The notes beneath the pieces were generated by a model, which saw only the letters and a program-made list of their open reading frames with translations, did not search any database and was not told where the DNA came from. From contig JAITKD010000184.1 in assembly GCA_031278575.1 (NCBI GenBank), positions 1-14,190 on the forward strand: a DNA stretch of 14,190 nucleotides. Reading direction: 5' to 3'. Positions 8,367 through 14,190 of the stretch are shown one piece after another; positions within the stretch are counted from its first letter, which is position 1; the number at the start of each line of letters is the position of its first letter. This stretch comes from Spirochaetaceae bacterium (GTDB lineage Bacteria > Spirochaetota > Spirochaetia > Treponematales > Breznakiellaceae). The translations under genes and the position numbers were made by a program.

Positions 8367-9759
8367 CAGCACCCCCGGCAAGGGAAAAGAAAAACAGCGG
8401 CCGGCCCGGTTTTTCTTCCCTGCGTAATAAAATCACCGGTCCCTTCTGATCCAGGCCGATTACCGCGGCCGTACCTTCCACATCCCCGGCGTTTATAATA
8501 TCGGTATACTCCGATTGGGGCATCCTATCAAGGGCTTTTTTTATCGGCCGCATCCGCCCCTTTACCATAATACTATCGTCAGGAAAATTCCGCCGTAACA
8601 CCAGGGGAAGACGGGCAAAAAACCCTTTTTCCACCCCCCCGGCACTACCGGTTTCAATAATAAACCCCCTTAGCTTATAGCGTCCGGGTTTTTTAATCAA
8701 CCAGGAAAACCCCGCTTCATACACACCATCCCCCCGGGGCAGGACCGCGACGCGAGTACCCCGGTCTTCTATCCGCAGGGGGCCCGCGTCCAGGGCGGAG
8801 ATCCCCCCCCGGGCGAAAAGCCGGATAACCTCCCGGCGGGGCTCCCCCGCCCCCCGCCGCGGAACCCGGTCCGGGCTAAACCCGGCTTCTCCGGCGCCCT
8901 GCCCCTCCGCTTTCAGCCGGTCCGCGGCCAAAAACAGGGCTTCTTCCCGGACAATTTCCGGCTCCGCAAAAAAATTCTCCCGGGGCAGGGTCAGAACCCC
9001 GGTTCCGGCCCGCTCCCAGGGGAGCCTGCTCCGGGCAAGATCGGTAATGACGGCCGCCGCCAATCCCTGGGTCTCCCCCGACGCCGGGAGGGACCTTCGC
9101 CAAAAGGGGAACAGTTCATCCAGGACGGGGATGAGCCTGTTCCGGATACGGTTCCGCAAAAACCGGTCGTCCCCGTTGGTGGAATCGGTTCGGAAGGAAA
9201 GGTTCCGTTCCGTAAGGTAACGGAGTACGGCGGACCGGTCCTGATTCAAAAGGGGGCGGAACAAGCGGCCCCGGGAACGGGGCATACCGGCCAATCCCGC
9301 GGGGCCCGCCCCGCGGAGAAAACGCATGAGGATCGTTTCCAGGAGATCATTCCGGGTGTGGGCCGTGAGGACCCACTCCGCCCCGATCCGCCGGGCTTCC
9401 CGGTTCCACGCGGCATGGCGGTAGAGCCGGGCCGCCCCCTCCACGCCGACACCCCGCTCCCGGGCGGTTTTCACCACCCTTCCCGGGGGTATGGAAACCA
9501 GCCTGAAGGGGACCTCCAGGGAAGCGCAAAGTTTTCGCACCCACCGGGCGTCCCCCCGGCTTTCCTCCCGGGGACGGATCCCGTGGTCCACATGGAGGCA
9601 AAAAAGACGGAACCCCAAATCCCGCCGCAGGGCGGCCAGAGCGGCCAATAGGGCGGTGGAATCGGCGCCCCCGGAAACCGCGGCCAACAACCGGGAACCC
9701 TCCCGAACCATCGTCCCCAGTTCCCGGGCAACCGCTTCTTCAAAGGCAAACATCATCAA
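8359..9759 (-). CDS. tilS: tRNA(Ile)-lysidine synthase TilS
   Basis: The 466-residue enzyme uses ATP to add lysine to C34 of the CAU-anticodon isoleucine tRNA so that it reads AUA. The N-terminal PP-loop is AAVSGGADSTALL (SGGADS at 29-34), followed by HVDHGIRPREES, AHTRNDLLETILMRFLRGAG (133-152) and FRTDSTNGDDRFLRNRIRNRL (189-209), all typical of TilS. The motif more often written AHHxDDQ reads AHTRND here, with Asn in place of the first Asp. The C-terminal part (about 380-450) contains LVLRRNFPDDSI and IKKALDRM, resembling the TilS C-terminal domain. Three consecutive ATGs (9759, 9756, 9753) begin the ORF and the sequence does not show which is used; no clear Shine-Dalgarno is visible. First gene of the minus-strand unit with ftsH. 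Confidence 0.93.
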
Positions 9760-9963
9760 AAAACCCGTCCCGGAGAAACGGACGGCCTCCGCCGCGGCAT
9801 CCTTCCGGGGAAGGCCGGCCCACCCCCTTGTACCCGGTCAAGGGTGAAATAATAGCAGCGGTTTCAAAAACCCCAGATTTTGAAGACAAACGCCGCTTGT
9901 CCGGCGGCCCTCAATTTAAGGCGCCTAATTGATGCGATTTGGGGACAAAACCCCGCCGGATCC
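9760..9963. other. Gene-free stretch between tilS and the sugar-operon control region
   Basis: No coding region or RNA gene is recognised here. It contains small dyads: CCTTCC-GG-GGAAGG at 9801-9814, CCCTTG/CAAGGG at 9825-9830 and 9839-9844, CGCCG/CGGCG at 9891-9895 and 9902-9906, and GGGG-ACAAAA-CCCC at 9941-9954. The first two would lie in a tilS leader transcript. On the minus strand TATTAT (complement of 9849-9854) could be a -10 box for tilS, but no matching -35 is seen. Confidence 0.35.
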
Positions 9964-10005
9964 TAGGGAAACGCTGATTAACTTGACGCTCATCGCGTTT
10001 CCCTA
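9964..10005. repeat. 11-bp perfect inverted repeat upstream of rbsC
   Basis: Arms TAGGGAAACGC (9964-9974) and GCGTTTCCCTA (9995-10005) are perfectly complementary. They can be extended inward by GAT/ATC with one bulged T. The loop contains TTGACG (9983-9988), a possible -35 box, with TAATGT (10004-10009) only 15 bases downstream. It may be a transcription-factor site, a hairpin, or part of a dispersed repeat. Confidence 0.5.
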
Positions 10006-10035
10006 ATGTATTTGCTCATTTCATTGCGCAAATGG

Positions 10036-10052
10036 GGTAAACTTTGTTTACC
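10036..10052. promoter_or_regulatory. Candidate operator, 7-bp inverted repeat with 3-base centre
   Basis: GGTAAAC-TTT-GTTTACC is a compact perfect dyad, one base before the putative -35 TTGCGT at 10053. GTAAAC/GTTTAC half-sites are common in operators of LacI-family sugar regulators, although those usually have a CG centre, not a 3-base one. No regulator gene is in the window, so the binding protein is unknown. Confidence 0.45.
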
Positions 10053-10080
10053 TTGCGTTAAAGTAGCGCCGATTTATTCT
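10053..10080 (+). promoter_or_regulatory. Candidate promoter of the rbsC operon
   Basis: TTGCGT (10053-10058) and TATTCT (10075-10080) are separated by 16 bases and fit a sigma-70-type promoter with mediocre consensus. The site is bracketed by two inverted repeats (10036-10052 and 10071-10094), the second overlapping the -10 box. This arrangement would suit repression. Consensus matching only. Confidence 0.3.
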
Positions 10081-10094
10081 CGATTGAATAAATC
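10071..10094. promoter_or_regulatory. Candidate operator or leader hairpin, 9-bp inverted repeat
   Basis: GATTTATTC (10071-10079) and GAATAAATC (10086-10094) are perfectly complementary around a 6-base centre TCGATT. The dyad overlaps the putative -10 box and transcription start of the sugar operon, about 33 bases before the rbsC ATG. It could be a repressor site or a weak AT-rich hairpin. Confidence 0.5.
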
Positions 10095-10126
10095 AGTGCT
10101 TCCTTAAGTTAAAAGGATAGGAGAAA

Positions 10127-11086
10127 ATGGCAAACCAACAAAAAAAACGGATTAACTCCAAGGCGGCGCAGACGGCGCTTGCTTTTTCGAGTCTTATTTT
10201 GCTTATTATTATTTTTACCATTGCTTCGTCCAGTTTTTTGACGGCCGGTAACATCGTTACCATCCTGTTGATGACGGCGGTCAATGGCATCTTGGCGGTG
10301 GGGATTACCTTCATTATTATTACCGGCGGCATAGACCTGTCGGTGGGTACGGTGATGACCTTCGGATCGGTGATCACCGCCTTTGTTATTTCCAACCTCA
10401 GTATGCCCATTGCCATCGGTATTTTGGCGGGCATTTTGGCGGGGGTACTCTGCGGGTTTGTTAACGGCATAAGTGTCACCAAGCTCCACCTTCCCCCGTT
10501 TATCGCCACCCTGGGGATGATGAATGTTACCAAGGGGCTTAACCTGATCGTTTCCGGCGCCCGGCCCATCTACTTTGCCGAAAAGCCGGAATTTACCCGG
10601 ATCGCCACCACCATGGTTTTCGGGATCCCCGTGGGGGTGCTTATCTTTTTTGTCAGCGCCTTGGTTGCGGTCTTTATCCTTTCAAAAACCGTCATCGGCC
10701 GTTATGCCTTCGCCATCGGTTCCAACGAGGAGGCCACCCGGCTTTCGGGCATCAATACCGACGGGTGGAAGATCGCGATCTACTCCATGAGCGGCGCCTT
10801 TTTCGGCCTCGGCGGCGTGGTGATGGCAAGCCGGGTCGCGTCGGCCCAGCCGTCTTTGGGGGTGGGGTATGAGATGGACGCCATCGCCGCGGCGGTAATC
10901 GGCGGCGCATCCCTTTCGGGAGGGGAAGGGAGCATCCTGGGAACGATCATCGGGGCCTTTATTATTACGGTGCTGACCAACGGCCTGCGGATTCTTTCGG
11001 TGCCCCAGGAATGGCAGATGGTGGTAACCGGCCTCATTGTTATCGGGGCGGTGTATCTTGATATTGTCCGGCGGAGGGTAAAATAA
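10127..11086 (+). CDS. rbsC: Sugar ABC transporter permease, RbsC type
   Basis: This 319-residue inner-membrane permease belongs to the BPD_transp_2 group that imports ribose and similar sugars. The start has a good Shine-Dalgarno (AGGAG, 10119-10123). A basic N-terminus (MANQQKKR) is followed by multiple hydrophobic segments, starting at about 17-36 and 42-66. Characteristic motifs are ITGGIDLSVGTVM (65-77), LPPFIATLGMMN (122-133), the cytoplasmic loop AIGSNEEATRLSGI (196-209) that contacts the ATPase, and AAVIGGASLSGGEGSILGT (255-273). It opens a plus-strand operon with the binding protein, deoC, rbsD and rbsK. The ATP-binding partner (RbsA) is not found before or between these genes. Substrate cannot be told from the permease; ribose or deoxyribose is suggested by the neighbours. 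Confidence 0.93.
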   Translation: MANQQKKRINSKAAQTALAFSSLILLIIIFTIASSSFLTAGNIVTILLMTAVNGILAVGITFIIITGGIDLSVGTVMTFGSVITAFVISNLSMPIAIGILAGILAGVLCGFVNGISVTKLHLPPFIATLGMMNVTKGLNLIVSGARPIYFAEKPEFTRIATTMVFGIPVGVLIFFVSALVAVFILSKTVIGRYAFAIGSNEEATRLSGINTDGWKIAIYSMSGAFFGLGGVVMASRVASAQPSLGVGYEMDAIAAAVIGGASLSGGEGSILGTIIGAFIITVLTNGLRILSVPQEWQMVVTGLIVIGAVYLDIVRRRVK

Positions 11087-11109
11087 CGCCGGGGTATAAA
11101 CGGATAATC

Positions 11110-11129
11110 CAATAACCGGCTGGTTATTG
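11110..11129 (+). repeat. Hairpin between rbsC and rbsB
   Basis: CAATAACC (11110-11117), loop GGCT, GGTTATTG (11122-11129) form a perfect 8-bp stem, 16 bases before the rbsB Shine-Dalgarno. No T-run follows, so it is not a terminator. Such hairpins often stabilise the 5' end of a processed downstream mRNA, which would favour high expression of the binding protein (inference). Confidence 0.5.
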
Positions 11130-11159
11130 AGAAAAACAAATGTTCAGGAGGAACAGGCA

Positions 11160-12119
11160 ATGAAAAAAATTTTTTTTGTGGCCCTCTGTCTTATGGTGAT
11201 CCTTTCCGGTACCGTATTCGCCAGGGGTGGTGCACAGAGCGGCGATGGCAAGATGTACATCGCCATGATTTCCAAGGGCTTCCAGCAGCAATTCTGGCAG
11301 TACGTAAAACAGGGCGCCGATCAGGCGGCGGCGGAATTTGGGGTTACCATCACCTTTGAGGGACCCGAAAGCGAATCCATGATCGACAAACAGATGGAGA
11401 TGTTCCAAACCGCATTGGGGAAAAACCCTGCGGCCATCTGTTTCGGCGCCCTTGACGCCCAGGCGGATGCTCCCCTGGTGGCCGAGGCAAAACGGCGGGG
11501 TATTCCCGTGGTTACCTTTGACGCCACGGTCGCTTCCGATGATCCCGTATCCTTTGTCGCCACCGACAGTAAAGTCGCCGCGGCGGCTGCCGCGGACAAG
11601 ATGGGGGAGGCCATCGGCGGTCAGGGCAAAGTCGCCATTATCTGTCACGACCAGACCAATACCACCGGAATCTACCGCCGGGACGGCTTTATAGACCGGA
11701 TTAAGGAAAAATATCCCAACATCCAGCTTCTGGAAGTACAATACGGCGGCGGCGATCCCCTGCGGTCAACGGAAATTGTTAAGGCGGTCATCAACGCCAA
11801 CCCGGACCTCAAGGGGTATTATGCCACCAATGAAGGTTCCGCCATCGGCCTTGCCAACGCGATCACCGAACTTAATATGAAAGGCAAGATTGTGGGTATC
11901 GGTTTTGATTCCGGCAAGGTGCAGCTTGACGCCATCCGTTCCGGGATACTCTACGGCGCTATCCAGCAAAACCCGGTCCTTATCGGGTATAAGGCGGTTG
12001 AAATGGCCTACCGTGCCGTCAAAGGCGAAACCGTACCGAAGATCATCGATTCCGGTTATGTCTGGGCTGATCAACGCAACCTCGACAGCAAGGAAGTGCA
12101 GGCGGTGGTTTATCAGTAA
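11160..12119 (+). CDS. rbsB: Periplasmic sugar-binding protein, RbsB type
   Basis: The start at 11160 is chosen because AGGAGG (11146-11151) lies 8 bases upstream and the product then begins with a signal peptide (MKKIFFVALCLMVILSGTVFA); a TTG at 11127 would add 11 unsuitable residues. The 319-residue protein belongs to the periplasmic-binding-protein type 1 sugar family: KMYIAMISKGFQQQFWQYV at the first strand and ligand site, PAAICFGALDAQADAPLV, RGIPVVTFDA, TNTTGIYRRDGFID, YYATNEGSAIGLANAI and GIGFDSGKVQLDAIRSG. No lipobox Cys follows the signal, so it is probably soluble in the periplasm or held non-covalently. It captures the sugar and delivers it to RbsC. A terminator follows, which would make rbsC-rbsB the more abundant part of the transcript. 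Confidence 0.92.
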   Translation: MKKIFFVALCLMVILSGTVFARGGAQSGDGKMYIAMISKGFQQQFWQYVKQGADQAAAEFGVTITFEGPESESMIDKQMEMFQTALGKNPAAICFGALDAQADAPLVAEAKRRGIPVVTFDATVASDDPVSFVATDSKVAAAAAADKMGEAIGGQGKVAIICHDQTNTTGIYRRDGFIDRIKEKYPNIQLLEVQYGGGDPLRSTEIVKAVINANPDLKGYYATNEGSAIGLANAITELNMKGKIVGIGFDSGKVQLDAIRSGILYGAIQQNPVLIGYKAVEMAYRAVKGETVPKIIDSGYVWADQRNLDSKEVQAVVYQ

Positions 12120-12129
12120 ACGTGTATGA

Positions 12130-12153
12130 GGATGCCTCCCCTGGCGGCATTCC
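12130..12153 (+). repeat. Hairpin just after the rbsB stop
   Basis: GGATGCC (12130-12136) pairs with GGCATTCC (12146-12153) with one bulged base. It lies between the rbsB stop and the terminator and may protect the 3' end of the rbsCB message. No T-run follows. Confidence 0.4.
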
Positions 12154-12161
12154 GGATACAT

Positions 12162-12200
12162 AAAACGCCGTGTGGTTTTTCCTGCGGCGTTTTGTTTTTA
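12162..12200 (+). terminator. Intra-operon factor-independent terminator between rbsB and deoC
   Basis: AAAACGCCG (12162-12170) and CGGCGTTTT (12185-12193) form a perfect 9-bp stem. A 14-base loop can itself close by GG:CC, and GTTTTTATT follows. This is a standard terminator shape. Because deoC, rbsD and rbsK continue on the same strand, it probably acts as a partial terminator that raises transporter expression over the catabolic enzymes. Confidence 0.8.
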
Positions 12201-12205
12201 TTCAA

Positions 12206-12250
12206 GCCTTGTTTTACCGATCCCGGAAAAACAAGGCGCCCTTTCCGGGA
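12206..12250 (+). promoter_or_regulatory. Two mutually exclusive hairpins in the deoC leader
   Basis: Hairpin A pairs GCCTTGTTTT (12206-12215) with AAAACAAGGC (12228-12237), 10 bp perfect. Hairpin B pairs TCCCGGAAA (12221-12229) with TTTCCGGGA (12242-12250), 9 bp perfect. They share bases 12228-12229, and the left arm of B lies in the loop and right arm of A, so both cannot form fully. B ends 14 bases before the deoC Shine-Dalgarno (GGAG, 12265-12268). The layout suits an RNA switch or attenuator; the function is inference. Confidence 0.5.
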
Positions 12251-12274
12251 AAAGATGCTGATATGGAGTATAGT

Positions 12275-12934
12275 ATGAAAAAAGAACAACTGGCGGCAAT
12301 GATCGATCATACCCTGCTTAAACCAAACGCCGTTGAAGGGGATATAGAAAAATTATGCCGGGAAGCGAAGGAACACCGTTTCCGGTCGGTATGCGTCAAT
12401 TCAACCTGGGTCGCGGCGGTAAAACAGCTCCTCGCGGGGAGCGCCGTTAAGGTATGTTCCGTGGTGGGGTTTCCCCTGGGGGCCATGTCTACCGAGGCAA
12501 AACAGGCGGAGACCCGGTTTGCGGTCCGGGACGGGGCCGATGAAATAGACATGGTGATCAATGTGGGTTTCCTTAAAAGCGGTAAATTCGACGCGGTGCA
12601 AGAGGATATCGCCGCCGTAAAAAGCGCCTGTGACGGCCGTGTTTTGAAGGTGATCATCGAAACCTGCCTACTGGACGAGGAAGAGAAACAACGGGCCTGC
12701 CAACTTGCGGTACAGGGAGGCGCCGATTATGTCAAAACTTCCACGGGTTTTTCAACCGGAGGCGCCGTCGAAAGTGATGTGGTCCTTATGCGAAAAAATA
12801 TTCCTCCGGCCATGGGGCTTAAAGCATCCGGGGGCGTGAGGACCTATGAAGACGCGGTCAAAATGATCAACGCCGGAGCGACCCGGATAGGAACCAGTAA
12901 CGGCATCACCATTATAAAAGACTGCGAAGAATAG
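12275..12934 (+). CDS. deoC: Deoxyribose-phosphate aldolase
   Basis: The start at 12275 has GGAG 6 bases upstream and gives the family N-terminus [19 protein letters not shown]; 219 residues is the normal length. This class I aldolase cleaves 2-deoxyribose 5-phosphate to glyceraldehyde 3-phosphate and acetaldehyde through a Schiff base. Catalytic residues by family alignment are Lys154 ([12 protein letters not shown]), Asp92 (EIDMVINVG) and Lys183 ([10 protein letters not shown]), all intact. Other family motifs are VCVNSTWV and [14 protein letters not shown]. It follows the terminator and alternative hairpins after rbsB and is 19 bases before rbsD. Its place between sugar-uptake and kinase genes suggests the operon feeds deoxyribose or nucleoside-derived pentose into glycolysis. 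Confidence 0.97.
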   Translation: MKKEQLAAMIDHTLLKPNAVEGDIEKLCREAKEHRFRSVCVNSTWVAAVKQLLAGSAVKVCSVVGFPLGAMSTEAKQAETRFAVRDGADEIDMVINVGFLKSGKFDAVQEDIAAVKSACDGRVLKVIIETCLLDEEEKQRACQLAVQGGADYVKTSTGFSTGGAVESDVVLMRKNIPPAMGLKASGGVRTYEDAVKMINAGATRIGTSNGITIIKDCEE

Positions 12935-12953
12935 TTTTATCGAGGAGGTTGAT

Positions 12954-13472
12954 ATGAAAAGAAGCGGAATTTTACACGCCGAGTTGTCCAAATTAATCGC
13001 CGAACTCCGTCATGGCCATACCATTATGGTTACCGATGCCGGTTTCCCGGTTCCCCGGGATGTACCCTGTATTGATTTGGCAATCACCAAAAATGTACCA
13101 TCTATTGAGTTTATCCTGCAGCTTATAGATAAAGAAATGATAACCGAAAAGATCATCTTTGCCAAAGACATGCGGACCAATAACCCCTCGCTGCATAAAA
13201 AAGTTTTGAGTATCTTTGACGACTGCGATCACGAAGAAGTGGAACATGGGGATCTGATTCAGAAATACGCCCCTGCCATAAAATGTTTTATCCACACCGG
13301 CGAATTCTCGCCCTGGGGAAATATTATATTGGTCGCCGGTACGGATCCCTTCCGCTGGTTCGCCGATGAAACCACGGTGATACCGGAATTTTACCATAAA
13401 CGACTGAAACAAATTCGGGGGTCGAAAAAAATCGGCTTGTTTGATCAAAGTGATTTTGCCCGAAAGGATTGA
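12954..13472 (+). CDS. rbsD: RbsD/FucU-family sugar pyranase with C-terminal extension
   Basis: The start at 12954 has a strong GAGGAGG 5 bases upstream. RbsD interconverts the pyranose and furanose forms of ribose so the kinase can use the sugar. The first 129 residues match RbsD: MKRSGILHAELSKLIAELRH with His20 at the active-site position, TDAGFPVP with Asp28, His98 in EEVEHGD, and TGEFSPWGNIILVAG, where E. coli has SPYAN (Tyr replaced by Trp121, Asn123 kept). Family members are about 130-140 residues, but this one has 172. The extra residues (about 130-172) are basic and aromatic (DPFRWF, EFYHKRLKQIRGSKK) and resemble nothing I recognise. Deoxyribose may be the real substrate, given deoC upstream and an rbsK-like kinase downstream; that is inference. 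Confidence 0.88.
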   Translation: MKRSGILHAELSKLIAELRHGHTIMVTDAGFPVPRDVPCIDLAITKNVPSIEFILQLIDKEMITEKIIFAKDMRTNNPSLHKKVLSIFDDCDHEEVEHGDLIQKYAPAIKCFIHTGEFSPWGNIILVAGTDPFRWFADETTVIPEFYHKRLKQIRGSKKIGLFDQSDFARKD

Positions 13473-13559
13473 GGGAATTTCAAAGGCGCCCATTTTGAAA
13501 CCTGCCCCTTTGGAGCAGCAGCGGCGCCGTTCCATCGCGTAAGCGCTAAGAGAGGAATT

Positions 13560-14190
13560 ATGGCTAAAAAAATTACCTGCCTCGGCAGTTTTGTGGTGGA
13601 TCTGACCTGCCGGGTGGATCGTCTGCCCCTGCCGGGAGAAACCCTTATCACCGATTATTTTAAGATGGGTCCCGGCGGAAAGGGGGCCAATCAGGCGGTG
13701 GCGGCTAAACGGGCCGGGGGAAATCTGGTGTTTATGACCAAAGTTGGTCAGGATATCCTGTCCCAGGTCGCCTTACAAAATTTTAAACAGGAGGGGTTTG
13801 ACGAGCAGTATATTATCGCAGATAAAGATTTTTTTACCGGTATCGCGCTTATTAATGTTGATAAAAACACTTCGGAAAATTCCATCGTGGTTGCCCCCGG
13901 CGCCTGCGGCCATATCACCGATGCCGATATCGCCCTTTTAGAACCTGAAATAAAGTCCTGCGATATATTTTTGACCCAGTTGGAGGTTAACATCGACGCC
14001 ATTGAAAAGGCGGTGCGGATTGCCTATGACCATAAAAAAATTATCGTTATGAATACCGCTCCGGCCCGGGAACTGTCCGATGAGTTTTTAAGCCGGGCCA
14101 CCATCATCACCCCCAATGAAGTGGAGGCTTTCCTTTTAACCAAGATAGAGGTGACGGATAAAAGCAGCGCCGGAAAGGCGGCGAAGGTCT
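13560..14190 (+). CDS. rbsK: Ribokinase-family sugar kinase, N-terminal 210 residues (runs off the right edge)
   Basis: The ATG at 13560 follows AGAGGA (13551-13556). The visible 210 residues match ribokinase: LGSFVVDLTCRVDRLPLPGET, the substrate-binding GGKGANQAVAAKRAG (39-53), TGIALINV, QLEVNIDAIEKAV, NTAPARELSDEF (165-176) and ITPNEVEAFLL (183-193). The catalytic DTxGAGD motif and the ATP site lie beyond the window. The pfkB-family kinase would phosphorylate the sugar at O5 after RbsD action. Ribokinase and deoxyribokinase cannot be told apart by eye, and deoC in the operon makes a deoxyribokinase role plausible. It starts 87 bases after rbsD, a gap with no clear terminator. Confidence 0.93.
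   Translation, partial: MAKKITCLGSFVVDLTCRVDRLPLPGETLITDYFKMGPGGKGANQAVAAKRAGGNLVFMTKVGQDILSQVALQNFKQEGFDEQYIIADKDFFTGIALINVDKNTSENSIVVAPGACGHITDADIALLEPEIKSCDIFLTQLEVNIDAIEKAVRIAYDHKKIIVMNTAPARELSDEFLSRATIITPNEVEAFLLTKIEVTDKSSAGKAAKV

Overview
The window looks like a chromosomal segment from a spirochaete, most likely a moderately high-GC Treponema relative such as those of termite guts. This is inferred from protein style (many lipoproteins, Treponema-type signal peptides, gene content) and not from any marker gene. All genes found are housekeeping or metabolic. I see no transposase, integrase, CRISPR array, rRNA or tRNA.

Left part (1-2718). The N-terminal part of radC runs off the left edge on the minus strand. 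Divergent from it is a lipoprotein with a proline-rich stalk and a glucosaminidase-like (peptidoglycan hydrolase) domain. A gap of about 215 bp holds a REP-like palindromic repeat. Then come a minus-strand biotin-protein ligase (birA) without a DNA-binding domain and, divergent from it, thrH, a HAD-family phosphoserine phosphatase/homoserine phosphotransferase.

Middle part (2842-9759, all minus strand). Read in transcription order this is one tight unit: tilS, ftsH, an exported repeat protein carrying several Asp-rich D-x-D-x-D-G motifs, and an HtrA-like serine protease lipoprotein. tilS and ftsH overlap by 8 bases, ftsH and the repeat protein are 1 base apart, and the protease follows 40 bases later. 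The unit pairs the inner-membrane quality-control protease FtsH with an envelope protease and an exported protein of unknown function.

Right part (10127 to the right edge, plus strand). A sugar operon runs rbsC (permease), rbsB (binding protein), deoC (deoxyribose-phosphate aldolase), rbsD (sugar pyranase with an unusual C-terminal extension) and rbsK (ribokinase family, cut by the edge). The promoter region carries three stacked inverted repeats. A factor-independent terminator followed by two mutually exclusive hairpins lies between rbsB and deoC, so transport and catabolic genes are probably expressed at different levels. No ATP-binding subunit (rbsA) is present. With deoC inside the operon, the simplest reading is uptake, anomer interconversion, phosphorylation and aldol cleavage of 2-deoxyribose, possibly with ribose as well.

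No wholly new system is evident. The most interesting points are the deoC leader, the sugar-operon operator cluster, the extended RbsD, the FtsH/D-x-D-G protein/HtrA-like unit, and the homopolymeric tracts inside genes for exported lipoproteins.
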